Source: an uncultured Saprospiraceae bacterium
Lineage (GTDB): Bacteria; Bacteroidota; Bacteroidia; Chitinophagales; Saprospiraceae
Reading direction: 5' to 3'
Assembly: GCA_938015435.1 (NCBI GenBank)
Contig: CALLPN010000024.1
Location: 19,770 to 83,769 of the forward strand
DNA length: 64,000 nucleotides
In this document: positions 54,776 to 63,624 of the stretch, one piece after another
Layout: each line of letters opens with the position of its first letter
How positions within the stretch are numbered: the first letter of the stretch is position 1
The notes under the pieces: generated by a model
What the model was told of the DNA's origin: nothing
Seen by the model: only the letters and a program-made list of their open reading frames with translations
Database searches by the model: none
Position numbers and translations under genes: made by a program

Positions 54776-55690
54776 CTAATCTTCTTCAAGTACTTCGATT
54801 CTTGTCTGTTGATTATTAGAAAGGTTATCGTAAAGCTCATATATTACTCCATCCTTAAGTCCAACTTGCGGCACCATAATATGGTCGCTTTGTGCAAAGA
54901 ACATAGTTTTTATATATATCTCCGAGGCGGGAATTATGACATCAGCTCTATCAGGGTTCATTTTTAATAGTAAAATTCTCTCATTTAAAGTGTACTCGTC
55001 TACATATGCACGTAAAGCTCTTAGTTGGGCAAAGGGTAATTGGTTTCCTTTCTCAATATTAGCGATCTTGAACAGTTTATTGATGTTCCCACCGGTTCCT
55101 ATCGCAATAGTATTACTCTTTTTCATGAGATCAGTTTTGTCTAACCAAGATTTTATATTTTTAAATATTTCTATTCTTTTTTCATTCGGTAGTTTTCTTA
55201 CCGATCCAATTCGAAAAGATTTACTTTTCTTTAATTCTTTGCCTTCAAATACATTAAGTTCGGTACTTCCTCCACCAACATCAATATGTATATAGGTATT
55301 GTTCTTTTTAAGAAATGGGATAATCGCCTTGCAAAGGATATTGGCCTCTTTACGACCTGAAATAATCTCTATAGCGAGACCAGTTTGATTTTCGATGTAA
55401 TCTCGTATTGCCTTTCCATTCTTTGCTTCTCTCATAGCTGAAGTAGCAACCGCTGTATGTCCGTCTACCTCATATAAATCTATTAAGTTTTTGAATGTGG
55501 CCATCAGTTTTGTAAATTTTTGACGAGTCACCTTAGATATTTTTCCGTCTTTAAAGACATCATGACCTAGTCTCAATGGAAAGCGTAAAAACTGTAAACG
55601 TTTATAGCTCACTATTTTTTTTGTGGTATAGACCTTAACAATTTGCAATCGGATGGCGTTGGACCCAATATCTATAGCGGCTAATTTCAT
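54776..55690 (-). CDS. Ppx/GppA family exopolyphosphatase/phosphatase
   Basis: A 304-residue ASKHA-fold enzyme. It starts MKLAAIDIGSNAIRLQIVKV (phosphate-1 motif), has the ATSAMREAKNG segment, the phosphate-2 motif YIHIDVGGGSTELNVF, and TIAIGTGGNINKLF near the middle. Members remove terminal phosphate from polyphosphate or convert pppGpp to ppGpp. The single-domain length fits the short Ppx/GppA type. The regulatory C-terminal domain of E. coli Ppx is absent. Its neighbours give no further clue. Confidence 0.93.
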   Translation of the reverse strand: MKLAAIDIGSNAIRLQIVKVYTTKKIVSYKRLQFLRFPLRLGHDVFKDGKISKVTRQKFTKLMATFKNLIDLYEVDGHTAVATSAMREAKNGKAIRDYIENQTGLAIEIISGRKEANILCKAIIPFLKKNNTYIHIDVGGGSTELNVFEGKELKKSKSFRIGSVRKLPNEKRIEIFKNIKSWLDKTDLMKKSNTIAIGTGGNINKLFKIANIEKGNQLPFAQLRALRAYVDEYTLNERILLLKMNPDRADVIIPASEIYIKTMFFAQSDHIMVPQVGLKDGVIYELYDNLSNNQQTRIEVLEED

Positions 55691-56096
55691 ATTGTAGGAA
55701 AGACTTGAATGTACTGATTAGAAATAAGGGTCAAGGTAAAGAAATTGATGTAACAGTAATGATTCACAATTATTTATTTGTAGAAATGAACTTTTTTATT
55801 GAAGTAATAATCAGAAGTATTAATATGTAATTTTAATTATAGTTATATAAAATTTTGAATATTTCAGTTATTTTTATTTTATATATTGAAATTTAGTTTT
55901 TTATATGGTTGGTAGGAAAGGTGGTTTATTACATATCCAATAAAATTTTGTGACCAATCAGGGGAGTGGCTGTCTAAAAGTCATTGAATCATATCGCAAG
56001 AAGGTTTTAATCTCTTATTCTCAAAAAAATGAAAGAAAAGCGAGAGGCAAGCGTTTTTGAATGTGTAATATCTTAACTAACTAAAAAAAACAAACT
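55691..56096. other. AT-rich intergenic region between divergent genes
   Basis: About 405 bases, extremely AT-rich between 55780 and 55910. It must hold promoters for the Ppx/GppA gene and the MscS gene. No RNA gene or repeat was recognised. Confidence 0.45.
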
Positions 56097-56903
56097 ATGG
56101 ATTTATCATCAATAGATTTATCGTCTCTTTGGAATACTGTTTTAGCGTGGTCTCCGAAAATTATCGGTGGGATCGTTGTTCTTATTATTGGATTTTGGAT
56201 CGTAAATATAATTACGAAGTTCATTGGAAAATCAATGAAGAAATCTGGAATCGATGCAGATCTTATTCCTTTTCTTCAATCGCTAGTTAGTGTATTGCTT
56301 AAAGTAATGGTCGTAATCACTGCTGCAGGTGTAGTGGGAATAGAAATTACTGCTTTTGCTGCCTTAATTGCTGGTGCGGGTCTTGCGATAGGTGCTGCTA
56401 TGTCAGGTACACTAAGCCATTTTGCTGCCGGTGTAATGGTACTTATATTCAAGCCTTATAAAGTAGGTGATTTAGTAGATATCCAAGGTGTAGTAGGACA
56501 TGTTGATGAAATACAAGTGTTTAATACTGTAATTAATACTCTTGAAAATAAAAAGGTAATCATGCCTAATGGTATTGCTACTAGTGGTATTATGACGAAC
56601 CTAACAGCCAATGGTAAGTTAAGAGTTGATCTTAATGTTGCTATGCCGTACGAAGAGGATTTTGATAAGGTAAAAGGAATAATTAAAGGAGCACTTGCAA
56701 AAGTATCTATGAGTCTTCCGGATGAGCCAACAATAGAAATAGAAAAATTTGATGAGAATAATGTTCTTCTCGCGGTAAGACCGTATGCTACAGATGAGAC
56801 GTATTGGGATGTTTATTTCAATTCGTACAGAGAGATCAAGAAGGCTTTTGGAGAAGCTGGTATCGATGTTGCATACCCAACGAGAAAGATCAAAAATATA
56901 TAA
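56097..56903 (+). CDS. MscS-type small-conductance mechanosensitive channel
   Basis: A 268-residue inner-membrane channel that releases solutes on hypo-osmotic shock. Three N-terminal helices are visible, the third being glycine/alanine rich (ALIAGAGLAIGAAMSGTLSH), then the beta domain (FKPYKVGDLVDIQGVVGHVD, MPNGIATSGIMTNL) and the C-terminal alpha/beta cage (DLNVAMPYEEDFDKVKGIIK, VDVAYPTRKI). Length is close to E. coli MscS. A terminator hairpin follows at 56978-57008. A second, longer MscS-family gene lies at 59923. Confidence 0.94.
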   Translation: MDLSSIDLSSLWNTVLAWSPKIIGGIVVLIIGFWIVNIITKFIGKSMKKSGIDADLIPFLQSLVSVLLKVMVVITAAGVVGIEITAFAALIAGAGLAIGAAMSGTLSHFAAGVMVLIFKPYKVGDLVDIQGVVGHVDEIQVFNTVINTLENKKVIMPNGIATSGIMTNLTANGKLRVDLNVAMPYEEDFDKVKGIIKGALAKVSMSLPDEPTIEIEKFDENNVLLAVRPYATDETYWDVYFNSYREIKKAFGEAGIDVAYPTRKIKNI

Positions 56904-56977
56904 TTGCCCTCATTTATTAAAACCTAATTTTTCAACTGGTCCCTGTTTACATACCTATTGAAGTTAGTAAATTTGTT

Positions 56978-57008
56978 AAGCCACCTTTGCGGAGAGGTGG
57001 CTTTTTTT
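56978..57008 (+). terminator. Terminator of the MscS gene
   Basis: AAGCCACCT and AGGTGGCTT form a 9-base stem followed by seven T residues. It lies about 75 bases after the MscS stop. Confidence 0.88.
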
Positions 57009-57193
57009 ATGTCCCTATTTGTAGAATACAATGCATTCAATCACTTAAGTTAGTTGAATGCATTGTCATTTTCTATAAGTTAGATTATAGACTTGATTAT
57101 ATTTTTTGGTGCCAGCGGGAAGGGTACAATACTTTTCTCATGTTATCCATCGAATGGATTTTAGTGAATACATCTATTTCAGTATTCTTGACT

Positions 57194-57640
57194 CTATATA
57201 GTAATTCCCTTGTTGATCCCTTCGTGCAATGATATGAATGTCTCCGTCCTTGTTATGCCATCGATACTTTGCACATGCTCGCTAAGTACTTCCATTAGGT
57301 GCAGATTATCCTTTGCGTATATTTTAGCAAAAATAGAATAGGTGCCCGTTGTGAAATGAGCTTCGCTGATCAGGTCTACTTTGTTGAGTTGTTTAATCAC
57401 ATCTTGGTAGTTCTTGGCCTTTTCAAGAAAGATACCGAGATAGGCAACGGTCTTATAACCTAATTGGTGATAGTCAAGCCTAGCGGTATAGCCATTGATG
57501 ATGTCTGCATTTTCTAATTTGGTAATCCGCTGTTGCGTAGCCACATTTGAAATAGAGATGCTCTTGGCGATTTGAGTAGTCGATATTCGGCTATTATCCA
57601 GTAATTGGTTAAGAATGTTAACATCTGTCTTGTCTAGCAT
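57194..57640 (-). CDS. Lrp/AsnC family transcriptional regulator
   Basis: A 148-residue regulator with the standard layout: N-terminal helix-turn-helix (LDKTDVNILNQLLDNSRIST, IAKSISISNVATQQRITKLE) and C-terminal RAM ligand-binding domain (YHQLGYKTVAYLGIFLEKA, EAHFTTGTYSIFAKIYAKDN, ITRTETFISLHE). It is divergent from asparagine synthetase asnB, with 228 bases between them; AsnC in other bacteria controls asparagine synthesis, so regulation of asnB (and of itself) by asparagine is a fair inference. An inverted repeat in the shared region could be its site. Confidence 0.94.
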   Translation of the reverse strand: MLDKTDVNILNQLLDNSRISTTQIAKSISISNVATQQRITKLENADIINGYTARLDYHQLGYKTVAYLGIFLEKAKNYQDVIKQLNKVDLISEAHFTTGTYSIFAKIYAKDNLHLMEVLSEHVQSIDGITRTETFISLHEGINKGITI

Positions 57641-57726
57641 TTATTTTCTTAATTTTTATGCAATTTACGATTAAATAGTTTAACATTGCATTGTCTTGCA
57701 GTTCATAAAGTGAATTTTGTAGGCGC

Positions 57727-57747
57727 AATTCATTTAAATAGTGAATT
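57727..57747. promoter_or_regulatory. Inverted repeat between the Lrp/AsnC gene and asnB
   Basis: AATTCA-N9-TGAATT, an AT-rich imperfect dyad, located about 120 bases before asnB and about 90 before the regulator gene. Shape and AT content fit an Lrp/AsnC operator, but this is conjecture. Confidence 0.3.
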
Positions 57748-57868
57748 AAATGACTGTTTTTACAGCGAAAAGTGAAGTAAATATCCAATTTGGAGCTATT
57801 GGTCTTTAATATAAAATAACGCTCAGTCAAACAATTAATAAATTAGTAGACAATTAAAAAAGGAAGTT

Positions 57869-59530
57869 ATGTGTGGAATCGTCGCATTATTCGAACTCAA
57901 ATCAAAGCCAGAAGTATTGAAATCCAAGGTATTAGATCTTGCGAAGCAACTCAGACATAGAGGTCCGGACTGGTCAGGAATATATTTAGATGACAAAGCA
58001 ATACTCGCTCACGAAAGGTTAGCGATCGTAGATCCTCAATCTGGAGGTCAGCCTATCATTAGTGCGGATGGACAACTTGTATTAGCCGCTAATGGTGAGA
58101 TATACAATCATATGGAATTGCGTGCAGAATTAGAAGGAGAGTATGAATTCCAGACTTTATCTGATTGTGAAGTGATATTAGCTTTATATAGAAAGCATGG
58201 ACCTGACTTTGTAGATAAACTCAATGGAATATTTGCATTTGCCTTATATGATCAATCTACGGGTACATATATGATCGCAAGAGATCATATGGGTATTATA
58301 CCTCTTTACCAAGGATGGGATGCTCAAGGTCAATACTATGTAGCTTCAGAGCTCAAAGCATTGGAAGGTGTATGCGGTAAGATCGAATCATTTTTACCAG
58401 GGCACTATCGAATTGATCAAACTGATCCGATACAATGGTATAGCCGCGAATGGGAATCATTCGATAAAGTAAAGGATAACAGTTCTAGTAAATCGGAACT
58501 CAAGGATGCACTCGAAGGAGCAGTGAAAAGGCAATTGATGTCTGATGTGCCATATGGCGTATTATTATCAGGAGGACTCGACTCGTCAGTAGTATCAGCT
58601 ATCGCCAAAGAGCATGCAGCGATGCGAGTAGAGAGTGATAGTAAGCAGCCTGCTTGGTATCCGCAGCTACATTCATTTGCCATAGGATTAGAAGGATCAC
58701 CTGATCTAGCTGCAGCACAGATAGTTGCTGATCATATTGGTACTGTACACCATGAAGTGCACTTTACGGTAGAAGAAGGTCTCAATTCGATCAGAGATGT
58801 AATTTATCATCTAGAAACATATGATATCACAACAGTAAGGGCCTCTACACCAATGTATCTATTGGCTAGAGTAATCAAGTCTATGGGGATCAAGATGGTG
58901 TTGTCTGGTGAAGGAGCCGATGAGATATTTGGAGGTTATTTATACTTCCATAAAGCACCAAGTGCGAAGGCATTTCACGAAGAGACAGTTCGTAAGCTAT
59001 CTAAGCTTCATTTATATGATTGTAATCGAGCCAACAAATCCCTTGCTGCATTTGGAGTAGAAGGAAGAGTGCCATTTTTAGATAAAGAATTTATGGATGT
59101 AGCGATGAGGCTCAATCCTGCAGACAAGATGTGCGGCAATGGTAAAATCGAAAAACATATCCTTCGTGAGACATTCGCGCATATGCTTCCTGACGAAGTA
59201 GCTTGGAGACAGAAGGAACAATTTTCGGATGGAGTAGGGTATAGCTGGATTGATTCTCTCAAAGAATTGGTAGATAAAGAGGTGTCTGATCAAGATCTTG
59301 CCGATGCTAAATTTAGATTCCCTATCCAGACTCCGACCACTAAAGAAGAATATCATTATCGAACGATCTTCCAAGAGCACTTCCCATCTGATACTGCAGC
59401 ATTGACTGTACCATCTGTCCCATCGATAGCATGTAGTACGCCTACCGCACTGGAATGGGACGAATCATTCCGCAATCAAAACGAGCCGAGCGGTAGAGCA
59501 ATCAAGATGATTCACTCCGAAAGTTATTAA
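57869..59530 (+). CDS. asnB: Glutamine-hydrolysing asparagine synthetase B
   Basis: A 553-residue two-domain enzyme making asparagine from aspartate, glutamine and ATP. The N-terminal glutaminase starts MCGIVALFEL, with the nucleophilic Cys2 next to the start, and has the LRHRGPDWSGIYL and AANGEIYNH motifs. The synthetase domain has the ATP pyrophosphatase loop LLSGGLDSSVVSAIA and the GEGADEIFGGYLYF segment. Length matches the family. It is divergent from an Lrp/AsnC regulator. A group of structured direct repeats lies directly downstream. Confidence 0.97.
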   Translation: MCGIVALFELKSKPEVLKSKVLDLAKQLRHRGPDWSGIYLDDKAILAHERLAIVDPQSGGQPIISADGQLVLAANGEIYNHMELRAELEGEYEFQTLSDCEVILALYRKHGPDFVDKLNGIFAFALYDQSTGTYMIARDHMGIIPLYQGWDAQGQYYVASELKALEGVCGKIESFLPGHYRIDQTDPIQWYSREWESFDKVKDNSSSKSELKDALEGAVKRQLMSDVPYGVLLSGGLDSSVVSAIAKEHAAMRVESDSKQPAWYPQLHSFAIGLEGSPDLAAAQIVADHIGTVHHEVHFTVEEGLNSIRDVIYHLETYDITTVRASTPMYLLARVIKSMGIKMVLSGEGADEIFGGYLYFHKAPSAKAFHEETVRKLSKLHLYDCNRANKSLAAFGVEGRVPFLDKEFMDVAMRLNPADKMCGNGKIEKHILRETFAHMLPDEVAWRQKEQFSDGVGYSWIDSLKELVDKEVSDQDLADAKFRFPIQTPTTKEEYHYRTIFQEHFPSDTAALTVPSVPSIACSTPTALEWDESFRNQNEPSGRAIKMIHSESY

Positions 59531-59780
59531 ACAAGACTATTATGACATTCGCTACAATGCGAATCAAACGAAAAGTCAATTGTCATAATCGTCAATGATA
59601 AATCTGATTCTGAGAAAAAACAAGACTATTATGACATTCGCTAAAATGCGAATCAAACAAAAAGTCAATTATCATAATCGTCAATGATAAATCCTATGCA
59701 AAGAAAATCAAGACGAATATGACGGTGAATAAATACTATCCAAACAAGAAAGAAAATGTCTTAATCGGCCATGATAAACT
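59529..59780 (+). repeat. Tandem structured repeats downstream of asnB
   Basis: A 76-base unit occurs at 59529-59604 and 59618-59693 (period 89, almost identical); a diverged third copy lies at about 59705-59779. Each unit has the inverted pair ATTATGACA/TGTCATAAT (exact in copy 1) and an inner ATTCGC/GCGAAT hairpin. The first copy starts at the asnB stop codon. It may act at the mRNA end or be a mobile-type repeat. Confidence 0.75.
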
Positions 59781-59922
59781 AGCGGACCATTAACTGGATT
59801 TCGGTTTTTGGAATCATATTGTGAGTGAAAATGTTATTGTTTTGTAGCTTCATTTGATTTGTAAAAAATACAAAGTGTATGAAGGTACTTTCAATTTCAT
59901 AATACGCGAAGAATCCTTGAAC
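59531..59922. other. Intergenic region after asnB
   Basis: About 390 bases holding the structured repeats (59529-59780) and the upstream region of the second MscS-type gene. No other gene was seen. Confidence 0.5.
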
Positions 59923-60978
59923 ATGGACATAGAAAATATTTTAGAAAATTGGTTGCCGACTGTATTTACAATACTAGTCGTTTGCTTAATTTATTATGTT
60001 GCCAAACTCATACTAAGTAGACAGTCGAAAGGGAAAGCAGATAAGTCTCTTATCAAGAGTATTACACTGTTTGTAATTGCACTGTCAGGAATCGTGGCCA
60101 TACTCTTAGCTATTCCAATGCCAGAGAGCGTTAAAGGTCAAATCACTGGATTGATTGGAATTGTAATATCTGCTGTTCTTGCTTTGAGTTCTGCTACATT
60201 TATTGGAAATGCTTTGGCAGGGATTATGTTAAGGGCGATCAATAATTTTAAGACTGGCGATTTCATTCGTGTAAATGATGTTTTTGGAAGGGTGACAGAA
60301 AGAGGATTGTTTCATACAGAGGTCCAAACTGAAACAAGAGATCTACTTACCCTGCCCAATATGTTTTTGGCGACCAATCCTATTAGAGTGACTAGAGCTT
60401 CAGGTACTTATGTGGAGGGTGTTGTATCTCTCGGTTATGATGTCAATCAAAATAAGATAAAAGAAGCGCTTATTAATGCGGCAAAAAATGCAGGTCTTGA
60501 AGATTCCTTTGTTCGTGTTACAGAGCTGGGGGATTTTTCTGTGGTGTATAAAGTTTATGGTTTGTTGAAAGATGCAAAAACTATTATTTCTGCTCAATCA
60601 AGATTGAACAGTTCCTTGTTAGATTCTTTACATGAAGCAGGAATCGAAATTGTTTCACCAAAATTTGTAAATCAAAATCAAGTTACGGGTACTACATTTA
60701 TTCCTAAGAAAATTCGTATTAAAGAAGAGGTGAAAGAAGACAATGCAGTGGAAAGTAAGATTTTTGATAAAGCGGAACAGGCTGAATCAATAGAGAAAAG
60801 AAAAGAAACACTGGCAGAAATAGATGAAAAAATAAAAGAAGTAGAAGTCGAAATAAAAGCTAACTCGGAAGAAAGTGACTTGGATGCATTGAAAGTGAAG
60901 AGCGAAAAATTAAAATCTATTAAAGAAAAGATGATCGTAAATATTGATAAAAAGGTCGAAGAAATTAGTCAATGCTAA
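59923..60978 (+). CDS. MscS-family mechanosensitive channel with C-terminal coiled coil
   Basis: About 351 residues from the ATG at 59923 (MDIENILENWLPTVF); the frame opens at 59854. There are three or four helices in the first 130 residues, with the pore-lining type segment ISAVLALSSATFIGNALAGI, then the beta domain (FKTGDFIRVNDVFGRVTERG, LPNMFLATNPIRV). Residues ~250-345 are a charged, coiled-coil-rich extension (EKRKETLAEIDEKIKEVEVE). It is a second, distinct member of the family near the MscS gene at 56097. A long hairpin follows. Confidence 0.88.
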   Translation: MDIENILENWLPTVFTILVVCLIYYVAKLILSRQSKGKADKSLIKSITLFVIALSGIVAILLAIPMPESVKGQITGLIGIVISAVLALSSATFIGNALAGIMLRAINNFKTGDFIRVNDVFGRVTERGLFHTEVQTETRDLLTLPNMFLATNPIRVTRASGTYVEGVVSLGYDVNQNKIKEALINAAKNAGLEDSFVRVTELGDFSVVYKVYGLLKDAKTIISAQSRLNSSLLDSLHEAGIEIVSPKFVNQNQVTGTTFIPKKIRIKEEVKEDNAVESKIFDKAEQAESIEKRKETLAEIDEKIKEVEVEIKANSEESDLDALKVKSEKLKSIKEKMIVNIDKKVEEISQC

Positions 60979-60991
60979 TAATCTTTTGTAA

Positions 60992-61039
60992 CCCCCCCCA
61001 AAAGCGAAGCCCATATTTAACTATTGTTGAATATAGGCT
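60992..61039 (-). terminator. Hairpin and homopolymer after two convergent genes
   Basis: CGAAGCC-C-ATATT pairs with AATAT-A-GGCTTCG (61004-61039). On the minus strand CTTTT follows, so this may terminate the secreted-protein gene; on the plus strand there is no T-run. An uninterrupted run of eight C residues lies at 60992-60999. Confidence 0.45.
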
Positions 61040-61064
61040 TCGTATAATATCTCATTGCTACAGT

Positions 61065-61601
61065 CTATTGTACAATCGAAATCGATGCTTTAGCATTATC
61101 TCCAGATCTACTAAATTTAACTTGACTTTTTCTGTTGAGCTTATGTCCGTAGATCTCACTAAAAAAATCAAGACATTCATTGTGAATATGGTCGTCTACA
61201 TTTTGACCATTGACTTTAAGGAATGCTTCCTTAAGTTCAACATTGTACTTAGTTACTGAATTAATGATGTCTTCGTCTCGTAAGTATTCTAAGATTATTG
61301 CCTTTAATTTAGAACCTTCATCTTCATTTTCGAGAGTTTCATTTGACTCTGGTGGTTTAGGGCTTGGAGGCGAAAAACTGTCGATTATACTCTGATAGTC
61401 ATCATATTTTTCTTTGTCTACAGGAGTTTCATTCACAATGAATTCTGTGATGACTCCATTTTTAAATGAGATAGATAGATCTCCATTATCATTATTGATT
61501 TCTATAGTTCTAGCTTGGTGGGAAGATTCTGAATTCGTTTGAGCTTGGGAGCTAGTGAAGACGAAAGCGAGTAAAATCGTTATTGTATTAATTGTTCTCA
61601 T
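61065..61601 (-). CDS. Hypothetical secreted protein
   Basis: A 178-residue protein with a signal peptide (MRTINTITILLAFVFTSSQAQ). The mature part is acidic and hydrophilic, with FSPPSPKPPESNETLENEDE in the middle. No domain was recognised. The start at 61601 is the only good one. It is convergent with the second MscS-type gene. Function unknown. Confidence 0.6.
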   Translation of the reverse strand: MRTINTITILLAFVFTSSQAQTNSESSHQARTIEINNDNGDLSISFKNGVITEFIVNETPVDKEKYDDYQSIIDSFSPPSPKPPESNETLENEDEGSKLKAIILEYLRDEDIINSVTKYNVELKEAFLKVNGQNVDDHIHNECLDFFSEIYGHKLNRKSQVKFSRSGDNAKASISIVQ

Positions 61602-61983
61602 GATTATGATGTTTTGTATTAGTATGATTATATACTCAATAGGTTCAATCAGAGTGCCAACTAATTAAATGTTGATTTTCAATTATTTATATATATATTA
61701 TAATTTAATATTATCCGTTATCGCACAGCGGTGTGCGGTATTGGATATTGCCAAGTGTTTATTGGGAATTGAATTGCTGGAATGATTCAAGTTTGAAATT
61801 ATAAGAGTTAAGTCTCAATTAATATGAAAAATGTTTCTTTGTCGAGAGTGAAAAGAAATAGAATCTCGATTTTAAAGAGCTAATGAAGTGTCACTTTTGG
61901 AAACTCTTGTAGAGAGAAATACGAATTATAATTTTTTCAAGTCAAAGAGTTTGTAGCCAAAAATAAATTACGTTTAAAGTATT
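61602..61983. other. AT-rich intergenic region
   Basis: About 380 bases between two minus-strand genes, presumably with the promoter of the secreted-protein gene at its left end. A short CACAGCGGTGTGCGG segment near 61723-61737 is the only GC-rich spot. No other structure was recognised. Confidence 0.45.
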
Positions 61984-63354
61984 TTAATCTTTAATAAATC
62001 GTTTAAACCCTACTCCTTTATGGGTGTTCACTTGTAGTATATAATGTCCGCTTGGTATTCCTGTGAGATTCAGACTTTTGGTGTGATACGTTCTAATTAT
62101 TTTTCCGGATGTAGACAAAATAGCAACGAATTTGAGTTCATCCTCGGTAGTAATTGTTAATTGCTCAGAGACAGGATTAGGAAAGAATTGAAAGTTATTA
62201 TTTTCAGTATCGATATGGTCTATATTAGTTAATAAGTCGTAAGTCATCACAGTTAGATTTCCTTCATCTTCGTCAGTTTCATCTAGAAAAGCAACATATA
62301 TCTTATTGTCATGAGTTACTATTTCTGGAGTAACGGCCCTTTCTGGCGAAACTCCGAAATCACCTAGTGGAAGCCAGTTAATACCATTGAAATACATTAC
62401 TGTAAGCTTTCGACCAACGGAAAAGTCATCAAACGCAACGTAAGGTATACCGTTGTGGATGTGAATTTCAGGACCGTTTCCTATATCTTCTGTGAATCCG
62501 GGTATTCCTACATTGACCCATTCAGTTCCATTATATTTCTTTGTACTTATTGCGAATGCATCAAAATCTAAAAACGCGAAATATGGTTCTCCATCGTGGA
62601 AGTCTAGAGATTGCCTTGCTACACCAGCATTTGGAAATCCGACATTTCCTAATGCAATCCAATTGTTGTCAGTGGTGTTGTATTTCATGACACGTGTATC
62701 TGCAGAAATACCTGTTTGGCTAGGCGAATTGAAAATCATGTAGAGCTCTCCTTGATCAAACGAAATTTCGTTATACACCGATTGGCCATCAGAGGTTCCG
62801 ACGCTGCAGCCTGGAATTCCTACATAGATCCAGTTGCTTCCGTCGAACTTCATAACACTAGTTTCAAATGAGTGGGCTTGATCTTCATAAGCAACATAAG
62901 GTTCTCCATTTTGGATCGCAATGGATTGAAATCTTGCTTTTCCTTCACTAAAGCCTTTTTGTCCAACATAGGACCAAGACGTGCCATCATATTTTATGAC
63001 TGATGTTTTTTCATTAACTGTAAAATCTCTAAACGCAAGATAAATTTCATCTCCATCAAAAGCTATACTAGGTGTTCTGATTTCCCCAGTTGGGATTGTT
63101 TCTGATCCTACTTCATCCCAATTAGTACCATTGAATTTGATAAGTTTGACATTGTAATTGTCTAATCTGTCTGAATAGACTATGAAGGGTGTTCCATTAG
63201 AAATGGTGAAATGAAATCCATCTTTGAATGTTTCGGTTGACAAGAATTTTCGTTCTCCGAGAATTTCCCATTGAGCAAAAGTGTTTGTTGAAATTAATAG
63301 AAGTGAAACACAAAATAGTAAACTAAGTATTCGCGTGGTATGTGTAGACTGCAT
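61984..63354 (-). CDS. T9SS-exported beta-propeller-like repeat protein
   Basis: A 456-residue protein with a signal peptide (ending NTFAQ). Seven or so repeats of about 45-50 residues follow, each with a V-MKFDGSNW-x-YVG-type strand pair and a (Y/F)-x-AF-x-D motif (PYVAYEDQAHSFETSVMKFD, PYFAFLDFDAFAISTKKYNG, IYVAFLDETDEDEGNLTVMT), likely forming a propeller. The last ~75 residues (FPNPVSEQLTITTEDELKFV, GHYILQVNTHKGVGFKRFIK) are a type A T9SS sorting domain. It is probably secreted or on the surface; ligand unknown. Confidence 0.85.
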   Translation of the reverse strand: MQSTHTTRILSLLFCVSLLLISTNTFAQWEILGERKFLSTETFKDGFHFTISNGTPFIVYSDRLDNYNVKLIKFNGTNWDEVGSETIPTGEIRTPSIAFDGDEIYLAFRDFTVNEKTSVIKYDGTSWSYVGQKGFSEGKARFQSIAIQNGEPYVAYEDQAHSFETSVMKFDGSNWIYVGIPGCSVGTSDGQSVYNEISFDQGELYMIFNSPSQTGISADTRVMKYNTTDNNWIALGNVGFPNAGVARQSLDFHDGEPYFAFLDFDAFAISTKKYNGTEWVNVGIPGFTEDIGNGPEIHIHNGIPYVAFDDFSVGRKLTVMYFNGINWLPLGDFGVSPERAVTPEIVTHDNKIYVAFLDETDEDEGNLTVMTYDLLTNIDHIDTENNNFQFFPNPVSEQLTITTEDELKFVAILSTSGKIIRTYHTKSLNLTGIPSGHYILQVNTHKGVGFKRFIKD

Positions 63355-63574
63355 ATGCTAATTATTTATTTAATTAAAGATATAAAATGTCTAAGTAATC
63401 AAACCCAGACTGGGGTAGGAGTAGACTGAGATGTCATGGTGATATATGATTCTTTAGACTACATTCCTTTCATTCATTTGACCAAAATGATTATCGTTAC
63501 TTCAGTTGATAATATTGAGATCGTCTATATTGAACGTAAAATTATTGCATATCAATATAAGGAATAGTAAAAAA

Positions 63575-63606
63575 AGAGCCTTTCTCAATGAGAAAAGCTC
63601 TTTTTT
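63575..63606. terminator. Bidirectional terminator after infC
   Basis: AGAGC-C-TTTCTC and GAGAAA-A-GCTCT form an almost perfect 12-base stem, with an A-run on the left and a T-run on the right. It lies about 20 bases after the infC stop on the minus strand. Confidence 0.88.
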
Positions 63607-63624
63607 ATATAATTTAGAAGAGTA

